From assembly GCA_047618505.1 (NCBI GenBank), contig JBLHLB010000301.1, positions 1 through 5,298 of the forward strand: a DNA stretch of 5,298 nucleotides. The letters run 5' to 3'. The translations under genes and the position numbers were made by a program. The stretch comes from JBLHLB01 sp047618505. Its GTDB lineage: Bacteria > Planctomycetota > UBA1135 > GCA-002686595. Under the pieces are notes generated by a model. It was not told the origin of the DNA and ran no database searches. It saw nothing but the letters and a program-made list of their open reading frames with translations. Shown here one piece after another: positions 1-5,298 of the stretch (positions are counted from its first letter, which is position 1; each line of letters begins with the position of its first letter).

Positions 1-890
1 CGCGTGCGTGCACGGGTCGCGGAGGGCGCAGCTGCCGGCCGCACCTCGAGCAATAACTCCGGCGAACAGGAAAGCAAAGCGAAGCTTGCTCGACCTCGGT
101 CGCTATCCTGACGCAGGAAGCCCCCGTAGGGCGTCGGCGACGCCGCGCGTAGCGCCAAGTAGATATCTACAGGATCGCCCTCCATGTCGCGCTCAAAAGG
201 ATGGGCCAGGTTGGCCTGGTAGAGCTCGCCAAGTTCGATGCGGCGGCGAATTTCCTCGATGCGACTCTGATGCTGATCGGCCGACACGCGGCGACGCAGA
301 TCTCCCAGGGGCTGAACTCTGGTGACGCCGAAGGACTGCGCGAGGGCACTTGTCAATTCGGAGAAGCGCACCTCCACGGTCGGTCGCCCATCGCCGGGCG
401 CTTCGCCCAGCACGAGCCACGTCCGGCCACGGATCTCATCCCGCAGGAGATAGTCGCAATACAGCCCCCCCGCGATGACTGGAAGGGCCCATGGATCCCG
501 GGGCAAGTCGAGTGCCTCCCCTTCGACGCCGAGGTCGTAGGAGAGCGCCCCCACAAAACCGCCCCCGAAGGCTTGGCACCCTGGCGGAAGCGGATCGCTG
601 TCGGCGCCGACTCCAAAGCTCCCGAGGAATGCGCGTAGTTCCTCCAATGTACCCGGGCCTGGGGTTCGGATCGGATCGAAGGCCAGGAGCGAGAAGTCGC
701 TCGGGCTGCCGCCTGCGCTGTCCAGGAGAACCGGGCTTCGCCGACCACGCAGGCGCGATAGCGCCTGGCACAGCTCGAGCTCGGCTGCCTCCCCTTCCAG
801 CTCGAAGATGCATCTCCTAGGACGGAAGTGGGGGCTGCCCTGGAACAATCGTGTGCTGTCTTCGTGAGTTTCCACCGGCCACGATTCCAC
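1..890 (-). CDS. pabB: Aminodeoxychorismate synthase component I (PabB), 5' part, cut by the left window edge
   Basis: PabB converts chorismate to 4-amino-4-deoxychorismate, using ammonia from the PabA glutaminase, for p-aminobenzoate and folate synthesis in the cytoplasm. I translated this frame by hand: it is open from an in-frame TAG at 923-921 to the window edge, giving 296 codons from GTG at 890. Family landmarks occur in order: VLLDSA (residues 54-59), GGGFVGALSYDLG (109-121), GELYQANLAHPF (220-231), SPTPYGGFL (251-259) and ALLSCSPELLLEV (271-283). The YQANL form favours PabB over anthranilate synthase TrpE, which usually has FQV at this place. The readable part ends ARTR, where PIKGTRPR normally follows, so the conserved C-terminal chorismate-binding half lies outside. 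There is no in-frame ATG near the start. GTG 890, GTG 875 and TTG 848 are all possible, and none has a good ribosome binding site, so the exact start is uncertain. A C-terminal fusion (for example to PabC lyase) cannot be excluded. Confidence 0.92.
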   Translation of the reverse strand, partial: MESWPVETHEDSTRLFQGSPHFRPRRCIFELEGEAAELELCQALSRLRGRRSPVLLDSAGGSPSDFSLLAFDPIRTPGPGTLEELRAFLGSFGVGADSDPLPPGCQAFGGGFVGALSYDLGVEGEALDLPRDPWALPVIAGGLYCDYLLRDEIRGRTWLVLGEAPGDGRPTVEVRFSELTSALAQSFGVTRVQPLGDLRRRVSADQHQSRIEEIRRRIELGELYQANLAHPFERDMEGDPVDIYLALRAASPTPYGGFLRQDSDRGRASFALLSCSPELLLEVRPAAAPSATRART

Positions 891-923
891 CCGCCCCGCG
901 CACCGCGTACAAGTGCGGGCCTA

Positions 924-2282
924 ATGAGCACAGACCAACCGAAGAAGAGCCGCGGCCCCATGGGCCTCGTGCTTCTGATCGTCTTCCTCGACATCGTCGG
1001 GTTTTCGATCCTGTTCCCCCTCTATCCCGAGATGCTGGACCACTACGTGGGCCTCGAGGGATCCGGCAGCATGATCGGCGATCTGGCGGCCTGGCTGCAG
1101 GGCCTGGCCGACGACAATCCCAAGCGCATGACAGTCCTCTTCGGCGGACTCCTGGGCTCTCTCTATTCTGTCCTTCAGTTCGTCTTCGCGCCAATCTGGG
1201 GCGGCCTGTCGGACCGCATCGGCCGCCGACCGACGCTCCTGGTGACACTCGCTGGGACCCTTGTCGGCTACGTCCTGTGGGTCTTTTCGGGCTCATTCCT
1301 CGTGCTGATTCTTTCCCGCATCCTCTGCGGAATCATGGCGGGCAACATCTCCACGGCGACTGCCGTTGTCGCCGACATAACCAAGCCCAAGGATCGCTCC
1401 AAGGGCATGGCCATGGTTGGAGCAACCATCGGCATGGGCTTCATCTTTGGGCCGGTGATCGGTGCGGTGCTCTGGAGCCAAGCGCCGGATGACACCGTTT
1501 GGGGAACGGGTTTCGCCATGAATCCCTTCTCGGGTCCGGCCATCGCGGCCGCGACTTTGGCGGCGGTCAACTTGATCGGCGTGATGATCCGCTTCCCCGA
1601 GACGCTCAAGAAACAAGCGGGCGATGTCGCGGGTCACATTCGTGTGCGCAATCCGCTGGCCCAGGGCAAGAGCCTCAAGGCGCCGGGAATCACACGCACG
1701 AACTTGGTCTATCTGATGGCCTTCAGCGCCTTTGGTGCGGCGGAGTTTTGCCTCACCTTCTTGGCGGAGGATCGCTTGGGCTACAAGCCCACCGACATGA
1801 AGTGGATCTTCGCCTACTCAGGCGTGATCATCGTCATAGTCCAGGGCGGTTTCGTTCGCCGCATGGCCCCGAAGATCGGGGAAAAGCGTCTGGCCATCGC
1901 GGGCTTGGTGCTCTTCATCCCCGGCCTAGCGTTGATCTCCCAAGCCCAGGGAACTGGTCTGCTCTACTTCGGCTTGACCTTCCTCGGAATCGCCAGCGCC
2001 CTGGTCGTGCCGACGCTCTCTGCCCTGGCATCCCTCTATTCGCCGGCGAATCGACAGGGTCTCGCACTGGGGACCTTCCGTTCCATGGGAGCCCTGGCAC
2101 GCGTTGTGGGACCCATCTTTGGCGGCCTGCTCTACTGGCGCATGGGGAGCGGCGCTCCCTTCTACGTGGGGGCCGCCCTAATCCTCATCCCCCTGGCCCT
2201 CGCAATCGGTCTTCCGCCGGTGCCAGAGCAAAAGGACGAGGAAATCGTGGACACATCTGGTCAGGACACGGCGGAGGCCTAG
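924..2282 (+). CDS. Major facilitator superfamily transporter, TetA-like drug:proton antiporter type
   Basis: This 452-residue inner-membrane protein has about twelve hydrophobic helices, with a central polar loop near residues 223-258, the usual MFS 6+6 layout. TetA-type landmarks are present. An aspartate lies in helix 1 (FLDIVGF, Asp23). Motif A is GGLSDRIGRRP (93-103). Arg132 lies in helix 4 (LSRILCGIMAG), followed by ADITKPKDRSKG (150-161). Antiporter motif C in helix 5 ends GFIFGPVIG (172-180), and VVGPIFGG (394-401) is its counterpart in helix 11. The first periplasmic loop (about 38-70) is somewhat long. The family exports small molecules using the proton gradient; the substrate here cannot be inferred, and resistance should not be assumed. 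I chose ATG 924 because the protein then begins with a short polar leader before helix 1. The frame is open back to 828, but that stretch is non-hydrophobic and overlaps divergent pabB. No Shine-Dalgarno is evident. The phosphodiesterase gene starts 33 bases downstream, probably in the same transcript. Confidence 0.94.
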   Translation: MSTDQPKKSRGPMGLVLLIVFLDIVGFSILFPLYPEMLDHYVGLEGSGSMIGDLAAWLQGLADDNPKRMTVLFGGLLGSLYSVLQFVFAPIWGGLSDRIGRRPTLLVTLAGTLVGYVLWVFSGSFLVLILSRILCGIMAGNISTATAVVADITKPKDRSKGMAMVGATIGMGFIFGPVIGAVLWSQAPDDTVWGTGFAMNPFSGPAIAAATLAAVNLIGVMIRFPETLKKQAGDVAGHIRVRNPLAQGKSLKAPGITRTNLVYLMAFSAFGAAEFCLTFLAEDRLGYKPTDMKWIFAYSGVIIVIVQGGFVRRMAPKIGEKRLAIAGLVLFIPGLALISQAQGTGLLYFGLTFLGIASALVVPTLSALASLYSPANRQGLALGTFRSMGALARVVGPIFGGLLYWRMGSGAPFYVGAALILIPLALAIGLPPVPEQKDEEIVDTSGQDTAEA

Positions 2283-2315
2283 GCCAGCGCGACCCCAGAG
2301 AGTTAGATTTCCACC

Positions 2316-4562
2316 ATGGCCAGTTATCACACATGGGCGGCGCTAGTCCTCGCCGCAGCCTTTGTCGCGCGCGGCGTCATGCATTGGCACTACGCACTCC
2401 ACGGCGGAATGCGTTTCGTGCTGCAGCTCCTCGCTAGCCTCCTGATCTACGGAGCTCTGACCTTCCTAGTGTTGCGATTGGTGGCCTTGCCCATCTGGGG
2501 TTGGCGCAAACTACGCGGCTCTAGGGGCGCAATCGCCTGGCGAATAGAAGCCGCACTACCCGTGGTCGTCGTGGCCTGGGGAATGGTCAGCCTGGAACTG
2601 GCCGTAGCTTGGAATCTTGATCTGCCGCAGCTGATCGCTCTTTCCGACCCGGTGCGGACAGGCTTGGCATTCAAGGCAGCTAGCCTGGGCTTGGCGGCCG
2701 GCGCAGCCGCAGGATTCCTTGCGTTGCTATTCGCCCCGAAAGTTGAAGCGGCAGAAGGTCAAGCTCGAGCCTCTCGCTGGGGAATACTCTGCCCCACCGC
2801 ACTGGTTGCCGGCGCGGCAATCCTGACGACGCTCAACGCAAGCAGCCTAGACCCGAAGGGCATGTTGGTCGCCCAGGAAACGACGCGCGAGGACTCATTC
2901 GCCGAACGTAAGCTCGCCGTCGTCTGCATGGATGCCGCCATGTGGCGCCTCGTCGATCGCTACATCGGGGAGGGACGCATGCCCGTCACGGAAGGCCTGA
3001 TGAAAGTCGGAGTGCGCGGCAACCTAATGACCTGGGGTCAAAGACTATCACCGGTGGTCTGGACCAGCATGGTCACCGGTATGAGCGAAAAGAACCATGG
3101 CATCCACGGCTTCACAGAGATTGTCGGGGACTCTCTGACGCCGAGCCTGACTCGTTCTACTTCGCGTTCAGCCGCGTCCCTATGGAATGTGACCCAGGCC
3201 ACTGGTACGAAGACATTGGTGCTCAATTGGCTCGTGACAGATCCCCCCGAAACCGTACCGGGGCTGGTGATTCCGAACCTTAAGTCGACTCTCGCGGGGA
3301 TCGCGCCAGCGACCTATCCCCCGGCCCTACGGGAAGCCCTGCAGGGAATTGTCGATCAGCGAGACGAGCGCAAGGCTGGTCCGGAGAGCGGGCATTCGGG
3401 CGATGTTGTGGCAGATGAAATGGAGCTGCTAAGCACGCTCCAAGCCGTCTACGACATGGCCTCGTCAATAGATGACTACAGTCTTGTGGTTACGGGGACA
3501 CAGACCACCGACGGAGTCATGCACCAGCGCATGCTGCATGCCTTCCCCGAGGACTATGACCTCGAGCAATGGGGCACGACCCCCGCGGAACTCGAAGCCG
3601 GTGCCGAGGATCTCGCCCTGGCCTACGGCGAGGCAGATCGTTTCCTTGGGCAACTCGTGGATGACGGCTACACCATCCTGCTTGTCTCTGACCACGGCTC
3701 CCGTGCCCAGGGCCAACCCATGGTGACTTTCTCCCTCAACGCGCTACTGGCGGACATGGGCCTTGCCATCCAAAGTGAGCCCGAAGCCGGACAACGTCGT
3801 CGCGTCGACAAAGAAAAGTCACGTGCCTTCGAAGCGGGCAACAACGCCCTCAGCAGTGAAGTCGGGATTTTCTTCCAGGACTCGGTGACAGAAGGGGTCA
3901 GTACCGCTCCCCTTCGGGACTTGCTCGGGGACCTACGTAACCTGCATATCGAAGGCGAAGATGCGCTGCTCTTTGAGGGCGTGGTCGATCTAGCGCGGCG
4001 CCCGGTGTTCCCGGTTCTGCGCGACCAGGGTGCGGCAGCCGCTGTTGTGCTCGGCAGCGCATTGCGCTCCCTCCCCGGCGATCGCCGGGTTGTTGTGGCT
4101 GGCGAATCCAGACCCCTTTCGCGCTACTCCCAGGTTCAGTCGGGGATCAACGGCACCCATGAACCCCATGGACTGTTCCTCCTTGCGGGGCCCCACGTCG
4201 CGGCCCGTGGATCGATCGATTCACTTTGCGTGGAGACTTCCGTTGCGGCCCTCCTGTCCTGGGTGATCGGGTCGAAGCCCATCGCCACTCCCCTCTGGCG
4301 GAGCGCCCGCCGACTGGGGCTCGTGAGCCCCTACACCACCTTGGATATCGCCCCCACCGCCCTAACCTTCCTGGGACTCCCGACGGCCGCCGATATGGAC
4401 GGCGGGATCATGGAGGCAGCCCTGGCCGGTGAACCCCACGGACGCTTTGGGGTTCGAAGCCACAGCGGGCTGCTCCAAGACGGCGGGGTCGAAGGCGAGG
4501 TTGACGAGGAAGCAGATGCTGCTGTCATGGATCTCTTACGAGACCTCGGCTACGTTCGCTGA
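2316..4562 (+). CDS. Membrane-anchored type I phosphodiesterase / nucleotide pyrophosphatase (alkaline phosphatase superfamily)
   Basis: The 748-residue protein has about five N-terminal hydrophobic segments (near 7-24, 33-60, 76-98, 117-140 and 156-173), then a catalytic domain from about 199 to the end. The domain carries every canonical two-metal ligand of the NPP-type alkaline phosphatase superfamily: Asp206 (AVVCMDAAMW), nucleophile Thr250 (SPVVWTSMVTG), Asp399 and His403 (TTDGVMH), Asp459 and His460 (VSDHGS), and His615 (NGTHEPHG). The D-x3-H and adjacent DH spacings match characterised bacterial nucleotide pyrophosphatases. NHGIHGF (260-266), LDIAPTALTFLGLP (676-689) and the closing LRDLGY (741-746) are also typical. 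It should hydrolyse a phosphomonoester or phosphodiester using two divalent metals, probably zinc; the substrate is unknown. An odd number of helices with a cytoplasmic N-terminus would put the catalytic domain outside the inner membrane (inference). It follows the transporter gene by 33 bases. Only a weak purine run (agagag) lies upstream of ATG 2316. Confidence 0.93.
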   Translation: MASYHTWAALVLAAAFVARGVMHWHYALHGGMRFVLQLLASLLIYGALTFLVLRLVALPIWGWRKLRGSRGAIAWRIEAALPVVVVAWGMVSLELAVAWNLDLPQLIALSDPVRTGLAFKAASLGLAAGAAAGFLALLFAPKVEAAEGQARASRWGILCPTALVAGAAILTTLNASSLDPKGMLVAQETTREDSFAERKLAVVCMDAAMWRLVDRYIGEGRMPVTEGLMKVGVRGNLMTWGQRLSPVVWTSMVTGMSEKNHGIHGFTEIVGDSLTPSLTRSTSRSAASLWNVTQATGTKTLVLNWLVTDPPETVPGLVIPNLKSTLAGIAPATYPPALREALQGIVDQRDERKAGPESGHSGDVVADEMELLSTLQAVYDMASSIDDYSLVVTGTQTTDGVMHQRMLHAFPEDYDLEQWGTTPAELEAGAEDLALAYGEADRFLGQLVDDGYTILLVSDHGSRAQGQPMVTFSLNALLADMGLAIQSEPEAGQRRRVDKEKSRAFEAGNNALSSEVGIFFQDSVTEGVSTAPLRDLLGDLRNLHIEGEDALLFEGVVDLARRPVFPVLRDQGAAAAVVLGSALRSLPGDRRVVVAGESRPLSRYSQVQSGINGTHEPHGLFLLAGPHVAARGSIDSLCVETSVAALLSWVIGSKPIATPLWRSARRLGLVSPYTTLDIAPTALTFLGLPTAADMDGGIMEAALAGEPHGRFGVRSHSGLLQDGGVEGEVDEEADAAVMDLLRDLGYVR

Positions 4563-4600
4563 AGGAGCCGGTGAACGGATTTGTGGGCCCTAGCGACCCC

Positions 4601-4616
4601 GCGCAAGCATTTGCGC
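4601..4616 (+). terminator. Small perfect hairpin after the phosphodiesterase gene, possible terminator
   Basis: GCGCAA (4601-4606) and TTGCGC (4611-4616) form a perfect 6-bp stem with a four-base loop GCAT, 39 bases after the stop codon at 4560-4562. An AGGAG (4563-4567) and a CTCCT (4618-4622) could pair around it as an outer stem, although the large internal loop makes that weak. No T-tract follows, so this is not a standard intrinsic terminator. The rest of the 114-base gap 4563-4676 shows no promoter I can defend and no other gene. Confidence 0.35.
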
Positions 4617-4676
4617 ACTCCTAGATCCACTTTCGCCCCTCCAGGGTTGAGAGCTAGTGGTCGATAGAAATGGACC

Positions 4677-5084
4677 ATGAAAGCGCTTCTATCATTCGTC
4701 GCCGGTGGGCTGATTCTCGCCACCGGTGTTGTTTCGACACAGACACCCCTTGCCGCCGTTCAGCAGGACTCCGATCTGGAGCCCAGAATGGCCGCCCTCG
4801 AGCGGGAGGTCTCCACCCTGCAGGAGGAGAACGCCCAGCTGCGTGTCCTCCTGGACAGCACGGTCGCCTACCTAGAGGCCCAATCCCGTAGCTCTAAGGA
4901 AATGCTCGCCAGCCTCGACGTGAGCGAGGGTCAAGGCTTCACCAAGGGCATCAACTACCGCTCGCGGGAGACCATGATCGCTGCCTTCCGTAGCTTCTGG
5001 AAGGGTGTCTCCACGGGATTGCCCACGACGGTAAAGCCTGAAGAAGAAGCCGAGCAGAAGCCTGCCAATGGCCGTCTCCGCTAG
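4677..5084 (+). CDS. Small exported coiled-coil protein of unknown function
   Basis: I do not recognise this 135-residue protein. Residues 1-28 look like a Sec signal peptide: a Lys at position 2, a hydrophobic core LLSFVAGGLILATGVV (4-19), and a likely signal peptidase I site after PLAA (24-27). There is no cysteine for a lipobox, so it is not a lipoprotein. Residues about 33-70 (LEPRMAALEREVSTLQEENAQ and onward) have leucines and charged residues spaced as in a coiled coil. A second amphipathic helix-like part contains NYRSRETMIAAFRSFWKG (93-110). The tail from about 117 is Glu-, Lys- and Pro-rich and ends NGRLR. It probably works in the periplasm as an oligomer or adaptor (inference). ATG 4677 is preferred because it gives the intact signal peptide; no Shine-Dalgarno precedes it. 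An ATG at 4670 is in another frame and yields an Arg- and Pro-rich shadow. The gene is 114 bases after the phosphodiesterase and may be a separate transcript. It is real in my view because signal peptide, coiled coil and length hang together. Confidence 0.75.
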   Translation: MKALLSFVAGGLILATGVVSTQTPLAAVQQDSDLEPRMAALEREVSTLQEENAQLRVLLDSTVAYLEAQSRSSKEMLASLDVSEGQGFTKGINYRSRETMIAAFRSFWKGVSTGLPTTVKPEEEAEQKPANGRLR

Positions 5085-5099
5085 CGAGCAGAGCTGGGC

Positions 5100-5118
5100 C
5101 CCGCCATAGAACGGCGGG
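5100..5118 (+). terminator. GC-rich hairpin after the small exported protein gene, possible terminator
   Basis: CCCGCC (5100-5105) pairs with GGCGGG (5113-5118) around a seven-base loop ATAGAAC, 15 bases after the stop at 5082-5084. Position and GC-rich stem fit a transcription terminator, but no run of T follows. The stem instead runs directly into the 5122-5287 inverted-repeat element, so it may be part of, or a remnant of, that repeat system. Confidence 0.4.
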
Positions 5119-5125
5119 CTGCTAG
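5115..5125 (+). repeat. Direct copy of the element's right terminus, at its left end
   Basis: CGGGCTGCTAG at 5115-5125 is identical to the right terminus of the inverted-repeat element at 5277-5287, in the same orientation. Its last four bases CTAG are shared with the start of the element's left arm, so 5115-5132 reads CGGGCTGCTAGCAGTCCG, an 18-base palindrome with a single mismatched pair. It could be two abutting element termini or, less likely, a target-site duplication. Short length keeps chance possible. Confidence 0.55.
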
Positions 5126-5287
5126 CAGTCCGTTGAAGAACAGCAGCTTCCCGATTGGTCTCCACGGATCGCCAGGCAAGGCGACAGGTTCCCCACGTAG
5201 TTGTACCTACAGGGGTGGTTCTGGCAACGCAGCCAGGCGATTCGTGGAGGCCGAGCGGGGAGCTGCTGTTCTTCAACGGGCTGCTAG
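5122..5287 (+). repeat. 166-bp long imperfect palindrome (MITE-, REP/BIME-like or structured RNA element)
   Basis: The left arm 5122-5177 pairs with the right arm 5232-5287 over 56 aligned positions without a gap: 49 Watson-Crick pairs, five G-T pairs (5129, 5149, 5156, 5159 and 5167 on the left side) and two mismatches (5154 A/G, 5174 A/A). The longest unbroken run is 19 bp (5130-5148 with 5261-5279). The apical 5178-5231 part pairs more weakly, including CCCC (5191-5194) with GGGG (5212-5215), and GTAG (5197-5200) with CTAC (5207-5210) around loop TTGTAC. The outer ends read CTAGCAGTCCGTTGAAGAAC and, on the other strand, CTAGCAGCCCGTTGAAGAAC. No convincing gene lies inside. The size and terminal inverted repeats fit a non-autonomous transposable element or a REPIN/BIME; a plus-strand structured RNA in the 3' region of the upstream gene is the alternative. 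The inverted repeat itself is certain from sequence; its nature is inferred. Confidence 0.85.
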
Positions 5288-5298
5288 GACTATGCTGG

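Noticed and set aside
465..471. Run of seven C (seven G in pabB) as a frameshift or slippage site
   Set aside because: The PabB frame reads correctly through it (V-I-A-G-G-L-Y), so there is no evidence of a shift or error.
201..638. Plus-strand 145-residue ORF opposite pabB
   Set aside because: It is the antisense frame of pabB and shows no recognisable motif.
908..913. TACAAG as a -10 box for the transporter gene
   Set aside because: It matches only four of six consensus bases and has no -35 match at proper spacing, so it is not distinguishable from chance.
828..923. Upstream extension of the transporter reading frame from an ATG at 828
   Set aside because: The extra 32 residues are non-hydrophobic and Pro/Arg-rich, and overlap the real divergent pabB. 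ATG 924 gives a typical short leader before helix 1.
353..994. 213-residue minus-strand ORF, and the 125-residue one at 436-813
   Set aside because: Both are shadow frames of pabB with Arg/Ser/Pro/Gly-biased composition and no domain pattern. The neighbouring minus frame carries the PabB motifs.
2306..2319. Kozak-like context ccaccATGg at the phosphodiesterase start, suggesting eukaryotic DNA
   Set aside because: Gene density, 33-base spacing and protein families are bacterial, and the other starts lack this context.
4211..4220. ATCGATCGAT palindrome as a regulatory site
   Set aside because: It lies inside the phosphodiesterase coding sequence and is short and simple enough to occur by chance.
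4872..5276. Minus-strand 134-residue ORF spanning the small gene and the palindrome
   Set aside because: Half of it is antisense to the 4677-5084 gene and half is palindrome sequence; it has no domain features.
5122..5287. Integron attC site
   Set aside because: attC sites carry RYYYAAC at the 5' end and GTTRRRY at the 3' end. Here GTTGAAG is in the left arm and CTTCAAC in the right, the reverse order, and neither fits the consensus fully. No integrase is visible.

Overview
The window is GC-rich bacterial DNA (roughly 60% or more G+C by eye) holding one partial gene on the minus strand, three complete genes on the plus strand, and a large inverted-repeat element at the right edge. Bacterial origin is clear from compact, intron-free genes and family content. 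The three plus-strand genes have no convincing Shine-Dalgarno sequence. Together with a membrane-anchored alkaline-phosphatase-superfamily enzyme and a small exported orphan protein, this would fit a Planctomycetota-like or other GC-rich Gram-negative lineage. That taxonomic guess is inference only.

Layout. Positions 890 to 1 (minus strand) carry the first 296 codons of pabB, aminodeoxychorismate synthase component I of folate synthesis. It begins with a non-ATG codon and runs off the left edge just before the expected PIKGTRPR catalytic motif. About 33 bases away and divergent, 924-2282 (+) encodes a 12-helix TetA-like major facilitator transporter. After another 33 bases, 2316-4562 (+) encodes a 748-residue protein with about five N-terminal membrane helices and a type I phosphodiesterase/nucleotide pyrophosphatase catalytic domain that keeps all seven canonical metal and nucleophile positions. 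A 114-base gap with a small hairpin follows, then 4677-5084 (+) encodes a 135-residue secreted or periplasmic coiled-coil protein of unknown function.

The last 214 bases contain no gene. They hold a short GC-rich hairpin and then a 166-bp element (5122-5287) that is almost entirely one long imperfect palindrome: 56 paired positions per arm, with 49 Watson-Crick pairs, 5 G-T wobbles and 2 mismatches, followed by a weaker apical part. All five wobbles are G-U pairs in plus-strand RNA. The right terminus of the element (CGGGCTGCTAG) is repeated in direct orientation across its left end, as if two termini abut there. This looks like a MITE, a REP/BIME-type repeat or a structured RNA, and is the least explained part of the window.

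How the genes relate. The transporter and phosphodiesterase genes are probably cotranscribed and both act at the cell envelope, but no shared substrate can be read from sequence. pabB is a housekeeping gene and its proximity to the transporter may be incidental.
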